A program made the position numbers and the translations under genes. A stretch of 32,922 nucleotides of DNA from Gammaproteobacteria bacterium. GTDB taxonomy: Bacteria; Pseudomonadota; Gammaproteobacteria; GCA-001735895. How positions within the stretch are numbered: the first letter of the stretch is position 1; the number at the start of each line of letters is the position of its first letter. The notes beneath the pieces were generated by a model, which was given only the letters and a program-made list of their open reading frames with translations, did not search any database and was not told the origin of the DNA. This document shows, piece after piece, positions 8,833 through 17,242 of this stretch. The stretch lies in contig JAHEKJ010000032.1 in NCBI GenBank assembly GCA_024638385.1, positions 1 through 32,922 on the forward strand, in the 5' to 3' direction.

Positions 8833-9145
8833 TCCTGGCTTGTCTCGCGAGGGGTCGCGGCCAATCGCATCAACCCGAGCCATCCGAGGTTCTTTCCCGG
8901 GACCGGGCGGTTGGCCTTCGGCTACCCTCGCGGCCCACGAAATTCGTGGCCCGCTCGGCAACCGCCCTAACGACCCGGGAAAGAACCTCGGATGGCTCTC
9001 CGACGCGAGGCGCCTACGTGGTTTGATCTTCGCTTACTTTCAAGGCCGGTCTTGCCTTCGTCTCCACAGCGGGCGGGGCCAGTCGCCGGAGTTTGTTCCG
9101 GATGGCTCGATTATCGCAACGAGTACCCGAGCCGCATACTGGCGA
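8833..9145. other. Convergent intergenic region between lipA and nadE
   Basis: 313 bases without a supportable gene. It contains the large nested palindrome at 8877-8998 (separate entry) and a weaker inverted repeat, CGCGA (8846-8850) with TCGCG (8855-8859). A 10-base piece of the palindrome arm, CGGATGGCTC (8989-8998), recurs at 9099-9108. No tRNA, promoter or small ORF could be supported. It must contain the transcription ends of both flanking genes, but no classic stem with a T-run was seen. Confidence 0.6.
8877..8998. repeat. 122-bp nested palindromic element
   Basis: Outer arms of 25 bases match perfectly as inverted repeats (8877-8901 with 8974-8998). Inside them, GGGCGGTTG (8905-8913) pairs with CAACCGCCC (8959-8967). 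The core pairs 8930-8941 with 8943-8954 at 11 of 12 positions around a single central base. Transcribed from either strand, the element would fold into one long interrupted hairpin. It carries no coding sequence. It could be a bidirectional terminator for lipA and nadE, a small non-autonomous palindromic repeat, or both; only one full copy is in this window. Confidence 0.85.
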
Positions 9146-9976
9146 TCACTGGTCGTAGACGGTGGCGATGGGTTCGCGCTTGTGCGCGGTCGCGAGGTAG
9201 ATTTCGACGATGCGCTTTTCGACCGCGGCGTCGACCTTGCGGCCCTCGAGGAAATCGTCGATCTGCTCGTAGGTCAGACCGAGCGCCTCCTCGTCGGGTT
9301 TGCCCGGCGTGAGAGTCTCGAGGTCGGCCGTCGGCGCCTTCGATATGATCTTCTTCGGCGCGCCCAGGTGCGCCGCGACCTGCCGGATCTGGCGCTTGTT
9401 CAGGCCGAACAGCGGAATGATGTCGACCGCGCCGTCGCCGTACTTGGTGTAGAAGCCGGTGACGTTTTCCGCGGAATGGTCGGTGCCGAGCACGAGCCCG
9501 CCGAGCAGGCCGGCGATCTCGTATTGCGCGATCATGCGCATGCGCGCCTTGACGTTGCCGCGGGCGAAGTCGAGGGCGGCATCGTCGTGCTCGTCGAGGC
9601 TCGCTTCGGCGAGTCCGGCGAGGGTCGATTCGTGAATTGCGTCGCTGCCGGGCCGCACGTCGACCGCGACGCGATGCGTCGGCTGGATGAAGTCGAGCGC
9701 GGCTTGCGCATCGTCCTCGTCGGCCTGGGTGCCGTAGGGCAGGCGCACCGCGACGAAGCGATAGTCGCCGTCCTCCTGGTTGAGCTCCTCGACCGCGAGC
9801 TGCGCGAGGCGCCCGCAGGTGCACGAGTCGACGCCGCCGCTGATGCCGAGCACCAGGGTCCGCATGCCGCTCAACTCGAGCTGATACTTGATGAAGTCGA
9901 CCCGGCGGCGAATCTCGAAGCCGACCTTGATTTCGGGCTGCACTTTCATTGCAGCGACGATTTCGGACTGTTTCAT
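9146..9976 (-). CDS. nadE: NH3-dependent NAD+ synthetase
   Basis: Amidates nicotinic acid adenine dinucleotide with ammonia and ATP, the last step of NAD synthesis, in the cytoplasm. From the ATG at 9976 it is 276 residues, the size of E. coli NadE (275) and much shorter than the glutamine-dependent type, which carries an N-terminal nitrilase domain. The PP-loop SGGVDS is at 46-51, followed by the LGTDHSAEN and TKYGDG-D motifs of the family. The stop of the upstream aldo-keto reductase lies only 8 bases before the start, so the two are probably co-transcribed. In-frame sequence upstream of 9976 belongs to that neighbour in another phase. Confidence 0.95.
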   Translation of the reverse strand: MKQSEIVAAMKVQPEIKVGFEIRRRVDFIKYQLELSGMRTLVLGISGGVDSCTCGRLAQLAVEELNQEDGDYRFVAVRLPYGTQADEDDAQAALDFIQPTHRVAVDVRPGSDAIHESTLAGLAEASLDEHDDAALDFARGNVKARMRMIAQYEIAGLLGGLVLGTDHSAENVTGFYTKYGDGAVDIIPLFGLNKRQIRQVAAHLGAPKKIISKAPTADLETLTPGKPDEEALGLTYEQIDDFLEGRKVDAAVEKRIVEIYLATAHKREPIATVYDQ

Positions 9977-9984
9977 GGTAGCGC

Positions 9985-11028
9985 TCAGTAGGCAATCGGA
10001 TGGCGGCGATAGACGGCGTTGATGTCGTCGAGCACCTCGCCCGTCAGCTCGATCCGGGCCGCCCCGAGGTCGTTTTCGAGCTGTTCGATGCTGGTCGCGC
10101 CGATGATGCTCGAGGTCACGAACGGGCGCTGGTTGCAAAACGCGATGGCCATCTGCGCCGGGTCGAGGCCATGCTTGCGCGCAACCTCGAGATAGGCGTC
10201 GATCACCGGCCAGACCAGCTCATTGGCGCGACCGAACAGGTCGGGGGTGATGGTCTTGCGCGAGCCGGCCGGGAGCTTGCCATCCTGGTACTTGCCGGTC
10301 AACAGGCCCGCGCCGAGCGGCGAATAGGGCAACAGGCCGACCCGCTCGTGGTGCGACAGCTCGGCGAAATCGAGATCGTGCGTGCGGTAGAGCAGGTTGT
10401 ACTCGTTTTGCACCGAGACCACGCGCGGCAAGCCGTTGGCGTCGGCAATGCGCAGGAATTGCATCGTGCCCCAGCAGGTTTCGTTCGACAGGCCGATCGT
10501 GCGGATCTTGCCCTCGGTGACGAGTTCGGCGAGGCAGGACAGGGTCTCGCCGACGTGCTCGAGCGTCGCCGCCGTATCCTGCGAACTCGGGTCGTACTTC
10601 CAGTTTTGGCGAAAATGGTAAGAGCCGCGGTTCGGCCAGTGCAGCTGGTAAAGGTCGATCGTGTCGGTTTGCAGGCGGCGCAGGCTGCCCTCGAGGGCGA
10701 GGCGGATTTTCTTCGGGCCGATTTCCATGCCGTCGTGCAGGTACTCCTGGCCCTTGCCGGCGACCTTGCTCGCGAGGATTACGTCGCCGCGGCGACCCGA
10801 CTTGCCGATCCAGGTGCCGATGATTTCTTCGGTACGACCGAGAGTTTCGGCGGACATCGGGTTCGACGGGTAGAGTTCGGCGGTGTCGATGAAGTTGACG
10901 CCGTGATCGAGCGCGCAATCGATTTGCGCGTGACCCTCGGCCTCGCTGTTCTGGGTGCCCCAGTTCATCGAACCGAGGCAGATTTCGCTGACCCTGATTT
11001 CGCTCGTGCCGAGCGTATTGAATTTCAT
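9985..11028 (-). CDS. Aldo-keto reductase, Tas-like
   Basis: NADP(H)-dependent oxidoreductase of the aldo-keto reductase superfamily, expected to reduce carbonyl compounds in the cytoplasm; the natural substrate is unknown. It has 347 residues from the ATG at 11028, close to E. coli Tas (346). The catalytic tetrad is visible: Asp48 and Tyr53 (DTAELYP), Lys88 (ASKVAG) and His130 (YQLHWP). The QNSEAE-HAQ-D segment near residue 26 and the SNET motif are Tas-like. A 26-residue upstream extension is open, but its sequence is not conserved-looking. It is followed after 8 bases by nadE. Why it is linked to NAD synthesis is not clear. Confidence 0.9.
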   Translation of the reverse strand: MKFNTLGTSEIRVSEICLGSMNWGTQNSEAEGHAQIDCALDHGVNFIDTAELYPSNPMSAETLGRTEEIIGTWIGKSGRRGDVILASKVAGKGQEYLHDGMEIGPKKIRLALEGSLRRLQTDTIDLYQLHWPNRGSYHFRQNWKYDPSSQDTAATLEHVGETLSCLAELVTEGKIRTIGLSNETCWGTMQFLRIADANGLPRVVSVQNEYNLLYRTHDLDFAELSHHERVGLLPYSPLGAGLLTGKYQDGKLPAGSRKTITPDLFGRANELVWPVIDAYLEVARKHGLDPAQMAIAFCNQRPFVTSSIIGATSIEQLENDLGAARIELTGEVLDDINAVYRRHPIAY

Positions 11029-11060
11029 CGTCCGCTCGCGGGCTCGGAAAAACAGGGCGA

Positions 11061-11089
11061 ATACTACCAGTCGGCGCGATCCCGGCCAA
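11061..11089 (-). promoter_or_regulatory. Candidate sigma-70 promoter for the aldo-keto reductase-nadE unit
   Basis: On the minus strand TTGGCC (11089-11084) and TAGTAT (11066-11061) are separated by 17 bases. A TG one base before the -10 box gives an extended -10. The match is 8 of 12 plus the TG. It lies in the 100-base gap between cysH and the reductase gene, about 33 bases before the start codon. Confidence 0.4.
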
Positions 11090-11128
11090 CCGGCCGAGCG
11101 CCCCAATGCGGTGCGCTTCAGCGACCGC

Positions 11129-11851
11129 TCAGTTGTGCAACCCGCACTCGCGCGTCAGGCCGAGAAAACGCGTCTGTTCTTCGCTCATGCCGGGTTCGAG
11201 CGGCCGGCTCAGGTGGCGGTCGCCGACCGACTGGTAACCCTGTTCCCACAGCGGGTGAACGGGCAGCTTGTGGCGCGTCAGGTAGCGGTGCACATCGCGC
11301 CGCCGCCAGTCGATGATCGGATGGATCTTGTAACGGCCCTGCTGCACGCGCAGGACCGGCAGGTCGCGGCGGCTGCCGGCCTGCTCGCGCCGCAGACCCG
11401 AGTACCAGCTGCCGACCCCGAGTTCGCCGAGCGCGCGTCGCATCGGTTCGACCTTTTGCAGCGCGTTATAGCGGTCGATGCCGCGCTTGCCATCGGTCCA
11501 CAAGCGGCCGTGGCGCGCTTCGAGCCAGGCCGGCGACAGCGTTGGACGGTAAACCTCGAGGTTGAGCCGGAGGCGTTCGCTGAGCGCGTCGACGTAGTGA
11601 TAGGTTTCGGCGAACAGATAGCCGGTATCGATCAGGATGACCGGGATGTCGGGCCGATAGCGGGTAACGAGATGCAGCATGACCGCGCTCTGGATGCCGA
11701 AACTCGACGCCAGCGCATGCTCGCCCGGCAGGTAGTCGAGCGTCCAGCAGACGCGCGCCTCGGCCGGCATTTTCTCGAGCGTGGGGTTGGCGCGCAGCAG
11801 CGCGAACTCGTCGTCGCCGGACGGGGGCGGTGTGCTTGGTTTTGAATTCAC
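11129..11851 (-). CDS. cysH: Phosphoadenylyl-sulfate (PAPS) reductase
   Basis: Reduces PAPS to sulfite with thioredoxin or glutaredoxin in assimilatory sulfate reduction. It has 240 residues. The [10 protein letters not shown] motif and the C-terminal ECGLH with catalytic Cys236 are those of the E. coli type. The cysteine pairs that bind a [4Fe-4S] cluster in APS reductases are absent ([11 protein letters not shown] in their place), so the substrate should be PAPS rather than APS. The start is a GTG at 11851 preceded by GAGGA 5 bases upstream. No other sulfur-assimilation gene is adjacent, so it stands alone here between bamD and the reductase. Confidence 0.95.
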   Translation of the reverse strand: MNSKPSTPPPSGDDEFALLRANPTLEKMPAEARVCWTLDYLPGEHALASSFGIQSAVMLHLVTRYRPDIPVILIDTGYLFAETYHYVDALSERLRLNLEVYRPTLSPAWLEARHGRLWTDGKRGIDRYNALQKVEPMRRALGELGVGSWYSGLRREQAGSRRDLPVLRVQQGRYKIHPIIDWRRRDVHRYLTRHKLPVHPLWEQGYQSVGDRHLSRPLEPGMSEEQTRFLGLTRECGLHN

Positions 11852-11899
11852 GGCGATCCTCGCGGTCTGGCGAGCGGGTTGTTGCCCGCGACATGACCG

Positions 11900-11927
11900 G
11901 ATTGTGCCGCGATCAGGATATCAGGCA
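11900..11927 (-). promoter_or_regulatory. Candidate promoter for cysH
   Basis: On the minus strand TTGCCT (11927-11922) and CACAAT (11905-11900) are separated by 16 bases, an 8-of-12 match to the sigma-70 consensus. It sits in the AT-richer 131-base gap after bamD. I could not identify a CysB-type site. Confidence 0.3.
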
Positions 11928-11982
11928 AACTGATTAATCGTGATTTTGTATCGGTTTGTAAGATATCTGGCGGGATGCCGGA

Positions 11983-12717
11983 TCAGGACGGATTACCGTA
12001 ATTCAACTCGATGATACGTTCGGTGTCGCGCGCCAGCACGTCGAGCTCGAGCGCGCGGTAGGCGCGCAGCTGCAATTCGAGCGCACGCCGGATCGTCGGG
12101 GTGCCCTGAAAGTTTTGCAGGATGTAGTGGGTGCGGTTGACGACCGCGACCCAGGCTTCGCGCGAGGCGTAGTACTCGGCGGTGCTCAGATCCGCTCGCG
12201 CAAGCTGATTGCGCAGGTAAATCATGCGTTTGCGCGCATCGGTGACGTAGCGGCTCTCGGGATAGCGTTGCACGAGCAGGCGAAAATCGTTGTAGGCGGT
12301 CAGCAACAGATTCTTGTCGTAAGCCGAAAGGTCGCGTTCGCTGAAGACGTCCAGGATTGTGCCGCCACGCTCGAAGTTGACCAACCCCTTCAAATAGTAG
12401 GCGTAATCGACCGTCGGATGGCGCGGGTGCAGCTTGATGAACCGGTCGATCGCGCTGATCGCCGAGTCGGGCTCGTTGAACTTGAAATAGGCGTAGGCGA
12501 CGTCGATTTGCGCCTGGGTTGCATGTTTGCCGAACGGAAAGCGGGACTCGAGCGTCTCGTAGTACTCGATCGCGGTCAGATAATTGCCCTTGTCGAGCTC
12601 GTTGCGCGCGCGCTGGTAGAACTGTTCGGCGGTCCAGTCGGCGGTGACGTCGATTTCCTTGGCCGGGCCGCAGCCGACCGCGACGCAAGCGATGAGGGCG
12701 AAAAGCAGGTAACGCAT
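11983..12717 (-). CDS. bamD: Outer-membrane protein assembly lipoprotein BamD
   Basis: Essential lipoprotein of the BAM complex that, with BamA, inserts beta-barrel proteins into the outer membrane. It has 244 residues. The lipobox VAVGC places the lipidated cysteine at residue 16. Tetratricopeptide-type helical repeats follow (AEQFYQRARNEL, ATQAQIDVAYAYF, PTVDYAYYLKGL). The segment of about 85-140, with RFIKLHPRHPTVDYA and a YDKNLLLTAYNDF helix, is characteristic. It diverges from rluD with 60 bases between start codons, the same arrangement as yfiO/rluD in E. coli. Confidence 0.96.
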   Translation of the reverse strand: MRYLLFALIACVAVGCGPAKEIDVTADWTAEQFYQRARNELDKGNYLTAIEYYETLESRFPFGKHATQAQIDVAYAYFKFNEPDSAISAIDRFIKLHPRHPTVDYAYYLKGLVNFERGGTILDVFSERDLSAYDKNLLLTAYNDFRLLVQRYPESRYVTDARKRMIYLRNQLARADLSTAEYYASREAWVAVVNRTHYILQNFQGTPTIRRALELQLRAYRALELDVLARDTERIIELNYGNPS

Positions 12718-12763
12718 CGGACGAATGACCGGCGGCTCCCGGTTGCTGGTCTGAAGGGCATGC

Positions 12764-12792
12764 AGTATAACCAGCGCATGAAATTAATTCAG
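12764..12792 (-). promoter_or_regulatory. Weak candidate promoter for bamD
   Basis: Minus-strand TATACT (12769-12764) is a 5-of-6 match to a -10 box. A poor -35 box, CTGAAT, lies 17 bases upstream (12792-12787) inside the start of rluD. Overlap of the two divergent transcription units would follow if this is correct. Confidence 0.25.
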
Positions 12793-13722
12793 CAACGTTT
12801 CGAGATCGATCGCGAACATGCCGGCGACCGTCTCGACCAGGTGTTGCATCGGCTGTTGCCGGACTATTCGCGCAGCCGCATCCAGGGCTGGATCCGGCAG
12901 GGATTCGTTTACCTCAACCAGGCCGATTGCAAGCCCCGGCAAAAGGTCTTCGACGGCGACGTCGTCGATCTCGACGTGCCCGAACGGATCGAAACCGGCG
13001 ATCGGCCCGAGACGCTGGAGTTCGAGGTCCTGCACCGCGACGCGGCGCTTTTCGTTGTCAACAAACCCGCCGGACTGGTCGTTCATCCGGCGGCCGGACA
13101 TCGCGACGGCACGCTGGTCAACGGTCTGCTCGCGCTTGACCCGGGCCTCGCCCGGCTGCCGCGCGCCGGCATCGTCCATCGCCTCGACAAGGACACCACC
13201 GGGGTCATGGTCGTCGCGCGCACGCTCACCGCGCACGCGTGGCTGGTCGCTCGCTTGCAGGCACGCGAAGTCACGCGCGAATATCTCGCGATTTGCCGTG
13301 GCGTGGTCACCGCCGGGCGTCGAATCGAGACCGGCATCGCACGCCATCCGCGCGAGCGCAAGAAAATGTCGGTGCAGGCGCGCGGCAAGCCGGCGATCAC
13401 GCAACTCGAAGTCCTGAGCCGGTTCCGCCATCACAGCCTGTTGCGACTCAGGCTCGAAACCGGTCGCACTCACCAGATCCGGGTGCATCTCGCGCACATA
13501 CGCTATCCGCTGATCGGCGACCCGGTCTATGGCGGCCGCGGCCGCGTCGCCGCCGGCGTGGTGCCGGAACTGGCGTCGCGAATCGAAGGTTTCGGTCGCC
13601 AGGCGTTGCACGCCGAGCGCCTGAGCTTCGTCCACCCGGCCAGCCGCGAAGCGGTCGAGTTCACGGCGCCGCCGCCGGCCGATTTCGCGGCCCTGCTCGA
13701 GGCCCTCGAAACCCATGATTGA
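12778..13722 (+). CDS. rluD: Ribosomal large-subunit pseudouridine synthase D
   Basis: Converts uridines of helix 69 of 23S rRNA (E. coli positions 1911, 1915 and 1917) to pseudouridine. It has 314 residues: an S4 RNA-binding domain (about 14-75) followed by the RluA-type catalytic domain with HRLDKDTTG, in which Asp137 is the catalytic residue. The ETGRTHQIRVHL motif near residue 224 supports the family. An upstream in-frame ATG at 12760 would add six residues; 12778 gives the usual N-terminus. The stop lies 8 bases inside pgeF. RluC is the alternative, but the bamD/pgeF/clpB context identifies RluD. Confidence 0.95.
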   Translation: MKLIQQRFEIDREHAGDRLDQVLHRLLPDYSRSRIQGWIRQGFVYLNQADCKPRQKVFDGDVVDLDVPERIETGDRPETLEFEVLHRDAALFVVNKPAGLVVHPAAGHRDGTLVNGLLALDPGLARLPRAGIVHRLDKDTTGVMVVARTLTAHAWLVARLQAREVTREYLAICRGVVTAGRRIETGIARHPRERKKMSVQARGKPAITQLEVLSRFRHHSLLRLRLETGRTHQIRVHLAHIRYPLIGDPVYGGRGRVAAGVVPELASRIEGFGRQALHAERLSFVHPASREAVEFTAPPPADFAALLEALETHD

Positions 13723-14464
13723 GACCGTCGCGCCGCGCTGGAATGCGCCGCCGCAGGTGCGCGCGCTCTGCACCACCCGTCGCGGCGGCGTCAGCCGGCC
13801 GCCTTTCGACGATTTCAATCTCGGCCTGCACGTCGGCGACGATGACGCCGACGTGCGCCGCAATCGCGATCGCCTGGTCGCGGATCTCGGCTTGCCCGGC
13901 GAGCCCGACTGGATCCGGCAAACGCACGGCACGCGGGTCGTCCGGCTGGAGCGCGACCGCGATCGCGACGCCGACGCCGCGGTCACGCGCGAACCGGGCA
14001 GGGTCGCGGTCGTCATGATCGCCGATTGCCTGCCGATTCTCGTCGCCAGCCGTGACGGCCGCGAAATCGCCGCGATCCACGCCGGCTGGCGTGGTCTCGC
14101 CGCGGGCGTCGTCGAGGCAGCGCTCGAACGCATCGAATCGCCGCGCGGCGAATTGCTGGCGTGGATCGGCCCCGGCATCACGCGCGCGCATTTCGAGGTC
14201 GGCGACGACGTGCGCGACGCCTTCGCCAGGCGTCTCGATGAGACGCCCGGATATTTCGAGGCGCACGGGCCGGGACGCTGGCTCTGCGATCTGCCCGGTC
14301 TCGCCGCGCACGTGCTCGCGCGCGCCGGCGTCGGCGAGGTCGCGCGCGATTCGCATTGCACCTACCGCGACCGCGAGCATTTTTTTTCCTACCGGCGGGA
14401 GCGCGCGACCGGGCGCATGGCGGCGCTGATCTGGATCGAACCGGCGGCCGCGGCGCGGGCTTGA
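13715..14464 (+). CDS. pgeF: Peptidoglycan editing factor PgeF (DUF152, laccase-like)
   Basis: Cytoplasmic zinc enzyme of the YfiH family; E. coli PgeF is reported to hydrolyse UDP-MurNAc carrying L-Ser so that the wrong amino acid is not built into peptidoglycan. Older annotations call it polyphenol oxidase. It has 249 residues, with the metal-site residues His71 (QTHG), Cys105 (ADCLP) and His122 (HAGWRG) and the C-terminal DSHCTYRD-EHFFSYRR signature. The ATG at 13715 overlaps rluD by 8 bases. Its stop codon falls inside the -35 box of the clpB heat-shock promoter. Confidence 0.94.
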   Translation: MIETVAPRWNAPPQVRALCTTRRGGVSRPPFDDFNLGLHVGDDDADVRRNRDRLVADLGLPGEPDWIRQTHGTRVVRLERDRDRDADAAVTREPGRVAVVMIADCLPILVASRDGREIAAIHAGWRGLAAGVVEAALERIESPRGELLAWIGPGITRAHFEVGDDVRDAFARRLDETPGYFEAHGPGRWLCDLPGLAAHVLARAGVGEVARDSHCTYRDREHFFSYRRERATGRMAALIWIEPAAAARA

Positions 14465-14489
14465 AAACGCCCCGGCTACACCCACATAA
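14460..14489 (+). promoter_or_regulatory. Sigma-32 heat-shock promoter for clpB
   Basis: CTTGAA (14460-14465) is a perfect sigma-32 -35 core. After 15 bases comes CCCACATAA (14481-14489), close to the CCCCATTTA -10 consensus. The -35 overlaps the pgeF stop codon. Transcription would start around 14497, about 27 bases before the clpB ATG. RpoH control of clpB is well established in E. coli, which supports this reading. Confidence 0.7.
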
Positions 14490-14523
14490 CCCTGTAATTT
14501 TTAATGTTTAGAGGATGGCATCC

Positions 14524-17109
14524 ATGCGAATGGATCGATTGACCAGCAAATTTCAGGAGGCCCTTGCCGACGCGCAATCGCTCGCGGTCGGGCGCGATCA
14601 CCAGTTCATCGAGCCGGTGCATCTGATGATCGCCTTGCTCGACCAGCAGGGCGGTTCGGTGCGCCCGCTGTTGTCGCGCGCCGGGGTCAATTTCAATCGG
14701 CTGCGCTCGCAGCTCGGCGAACTGCTCGACAAGTTGCCGCAGGTCGAAGGCGCCGGCGGCGAGCTGCACATCTCGAATTCGCTCGGCAAGTTGCTCAACG
14801 TGACCGACAAGCTCGCACAGGAGCGCAAGGACCAGTTCATCTCGAGCGAGCTGTTCGTGCTCGCCGCGCTCGACGACAAGGGCCCTCTGAAGGACGCCCT
14901 GACCGCGGCCGGCGCCGACAAGCAGGCGATCGCCGAGGCCGTGGATGCGATTCGCGGCGGCCAGTCGGTCGACAGCGCCGGCGCCGAGGACCAGCGTATG
15001 GCGCTGGAGAAATACACGATTGACCTGACCGAGCGCGCCGAGCAGGGCAAGCTCGACCCGGTCATCGGCCGCGACGAGGAAATCCGCCGCGCGATTCAGG
15101 TTCTGCAGCGGCGCACCAAGAACAACCCGGTGCTGATCGGCGAACCCGGTGTCGGCAAGACCGCAATCGTCGAGGGCCTCGCCCAGCGCATCATCAACGG
15201 CGAGGTCCCCGAAGGTCTCAAGAACAAGCGCGTGCTCGCGCTCGACATGGGCGCGCTGATCGCCGGCGCCAAGTTTCGCGGCGAATTCGAGGAACGCCTG
15301 AAGGCCGTGCTGCACGATCTGGCCAAGCAGGAAGGGCAGATCGTCCTGTTCATCGACGAGATGCACACGATGGTCGGCGCCGGCAAGGCCGAGGGCTCTA
15401 TGGATGCGGGTAACATGCTCAAGCCCGCGCTTGCGCGCGGCGAACTGCACTGTATCGGCGCGACCACGCTCGACGAGTACCGCAAATACGTCGAAAAGGA
15501 CGCCGCGCTCGAGCGCCGCTTCCAGAAGGTGCTGGTGGAGGAGCCGAGCGTCGAGGACACGATCGCGATCCTGCGCGGCCTGAAGGAGCGTTACGAGGTG
15601 CATCACGGCGTCGACATCACCGACCCGGCGATCGTCGCCGCGGCGACGCTGTCCTACCGCTACATCACCGACCGCCAGCTGCCTGACAAGGCGATCGACC
15701 TGATCGACGAGGCCGGCAGCCGGATTCGCATGGAAATCGATTCCAAGCCCGAGGAAATGGACCGGCTCGAGCGCCGCCTGATCCAGCTCAAGATCGAGCA
15801 GGAAGCGCTGAAGAAGGAAAGCGACGCGGCGAGCAAGAAGCGCAAGCAATCGCTCGAAGAAGAAATCGACAAGCTCGAGCGCGAGTATTCCGATCTCGAG
15901 GAGATCTGGAAGTCGGAAAAAGCCTCGCTGCAGGGAACGACGCACATCAAGGAAGCCCTCGAACGCGCGCGCCTCGATCTCGAGACGGCGCAGCGCGCGG
16001 GCGACCTCGCGCGCATGTCCGAGCTGCAGTACGGCCGCATTCCCGAGCTCGAGAAGCAGCTCGAGCAGGCGGCCGATGTCGAGCAGGACATGCGCCTGCT
16101 GATCAACAAGGTCGGCGAGGAAGAGGTCGCCGCGGTGGTCTCGCGCTGGACCGGGATCCCGGTGTCGAAGATGCTCGAGTCGGAAAAGGAAAAACTGCTG
16201 CAAATGGAAGATCGCCTTGCCGAGCGCGTGGTCGGCCAGCAAGAGGCGGTCAGGGCCGTGTCCGACGCGATCCGGCGCTCGCGCGCCGGCCTCGCCGACC
16301 CGGCGCGGCCCAACGGCTCGTTCCTGTTCCTCGGCCCCACCGGGGTCGGCAAGACCGAGTTGACCAAGGCGCTGGCGCAGTTCCTGTTCGATACCGAGGA
16401 CGCGATGGTGCGTATCGACATGTCCGAGTTCATGGAGAAACACAGCGTCGCGCGCCTGGTCGGCGCGCCGCCGGGATACGTCGGTTACGAGGAAGGCGGC
16501 TACCTGACCGAGGCCGTGCGCCGGCGGCCGTACTCGGTGATCCTGCTCGACGAAATCGAGAAGGCGCATCCGGAAGTTTTCAACATCCTGCTGCAGGTGC
16601 TCGACGACGGTCGCCTGACCGACGGCCAGGGCCGCACGGTCGATTTTCGCAACTGCGTGATCGTGATGACATCGAACCTCGGCTCGAGCGAGATCCAGGC
16701 GCTGGCCGGCGAGCACAATTACGACCAGATCAAGCAGGCGGCGATGGCGCAGGTGGGGCAGCATTTCCGCCCCGAGTTCGTCAACCGGATCGACGAAATC
16801 GTCGTCTTCCACCCGCTGACGCAAGAGCAGATCCGCGCGATCGCGCAAATCCAGCTGCGCGGCCTGATGTCGCGCCTCAAGGACAAGGACATCGGCATCT
16901 CGATCAGCGAAGCCGCGCTGGACACGCTCGGCGAACTCGGTTTCGACCCGGTTTACGGCGCGCGGCCGCTCAAGCGCGAAATCCAGCATGCGATCGAAAA
17001 CCCGCTGGCGCGCTCGATCCTGTCGGGCGAATTCGAGCCGGGCGACCTGATCGCGGTCGACATCGACGACGGGCACCACTTCAGTTTCGCCAAGCAAAGC
17101 GTACACTGA
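14524..17109 (+). CDS. clpB: ClpB, ATP-dependent disaggregase
   Basis: Hexameric AAA+ chaperone that, with DnaK, extracts polypeptides from aggregates. It has 861 residues: N-terminal Clp-N domain, first AAA+ module (Walker A GEPGVGKT with Lys212), long coiled-coil middle domain (about 405-525, rich in E/K/L) that marks ClpB, and second AAA+ module (GPTGVGKT with Lys610, then the YGARPLKR sensor-2 motif). I chose the ATG at 14524 because GAGGA (14511-14515) lies 8 bases upstream and [10 protein letters not shown] matches the normal ClpB N-terminus; an ATG at 14515 overlaps that ribosome-binding site. A sigma-32 promoter precedes it and a GC-rich hairpin follows. Confidence 0.98.
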   Translation: MRMDRLTSKFQEALADAQSLAVGRDHQFIEPVHLMIALLDQQGGSVRPLLSRAGVNFNRLRSQLGELLDKLPQVEGAGGELHISNSLGKLLNVTDKLAQERKDQFISSELFVLAALDDKGPLKDALTAAGADKQAIAEAVDAIRGGQSVDSAGAEDQRMALEKYTIDLTERAEQGKLDPVIGRDEEIRRAIQVLQRRTKNNPVLIGEPGVGKTAIVEGLAQRIINGEVPEGLKNKRVLALDMGALIAGAKFRGEFEERLKAVLHDLAKQEGQIVLFIDEMHTMVGAGKAEGSMDAGNMLKPALARGELHCIGATTLDEYRKYVEKDAALERRFQKVLVEEPSVEDTIAILRGLKERYEVHHGVDITDPAIVAAATLSYRYITDRQLPDKAIDLIDEAGSRIRMEIDSKPEEMDRLERRLIQLKIEQEALKKESDAASKKRKQSLEEEIDKLEREYSDLEEIWKSEKASLQGTTHIKEALERARLDLETAQRAGDLARMSELQYGRIPELEKQLEQAADVEQDMRLLINKVGEEEVAAVVSRWTGIPVSKMLESEKEKLLQMEDRLAERVVGQQEAVRAVSDAIRRSRAGLADPARPNGSFLFLGPTGVGKTELTKALAQFLFDTEDAMVRIDMSEFMEKHSVARLVGAPPGYVGYEEGGYLTEAVRRRPYSVILLDEIEKAHPEVFNILLQVLDDGRLTDGQGRTVDFRNCVIVMTSNLGSSEIQALAGEHNYDQIKQAAMAQVGQHFRPEFVNRIDEIVVFHPLTQEQIRAIAQIQLRGLMSRLKDKDIGISISEAALDTLGELGFDPVYGARPLKREIQHAIENPLARSILSGEFEPGDLIAVDIDDGHHFSFAKQSVH

Positions 17110-17134
17110 GTCGAGAAAAACCGGATAAACCCGT

Positions 17135-17161
17135 GCCCGGCCTCACAAATTGAGGCCGGGC
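17135..17161 (+). terminator. Hairpin terminator after clpB
   Basis: GCCCGGCCTCA (17135-17145) and TGAGGCCGGGC (17151-17161) form a perfect 11-bp stem with a 5-base loop, 25 bases after the clpB stop. The following sequence is only moderately T-rich, so it is an imperfect intrinsic terminator. Confidence 0.7.
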
Positions 17162-17186
17162 TGGCACTATTTCGCGGTTTTACGAC

Positions 17187-17192
17187 TATAAT
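17187..17192 (+). promoter_or_regulatory. Possible -10 box for the HEAT-kinase/bolA unit
   Basis: A perfect TATAAT lies 51 bases before the kinase start and just after the clpB terminator. No good -35 hexamer is found 16-18 bases upstream (GCACTA at 17 bases), so activator dependence or a weak promoter is possible. Confidence 0.4.
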
Positions 17193-17242
17193 TCAAGGCT
17201 AGCCGCGGAAGCCTCGCGGGAATCTGGCAATTCGACAAAAAT

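Noticed and set aside
8768-9991. 407-codon plus-strand frame across the lipA-nadE gap and nadE
   Set aside because: It crosses the palindrome and is antisense to nadE; no protein family is visible in it.
14476-17106. 876-codon open frame on the minus strand across clpB
   Set aside because: It is exactly antisense to clpB, whose translation is unmistakable. GC-rich codon use removes stop codons from the opposite strand; the predicted protein is an Arg/Leu/Asp-rich shadow with no recognisable domain.
17162-17176. TGGCAC followed by TTCGC, resembling a sigma-54 promoter before the kinase gene
   Set aside because: The GG-to-GC spacing is one base short of the strict sigma-54 requirement and the -12 element is not TTGC.
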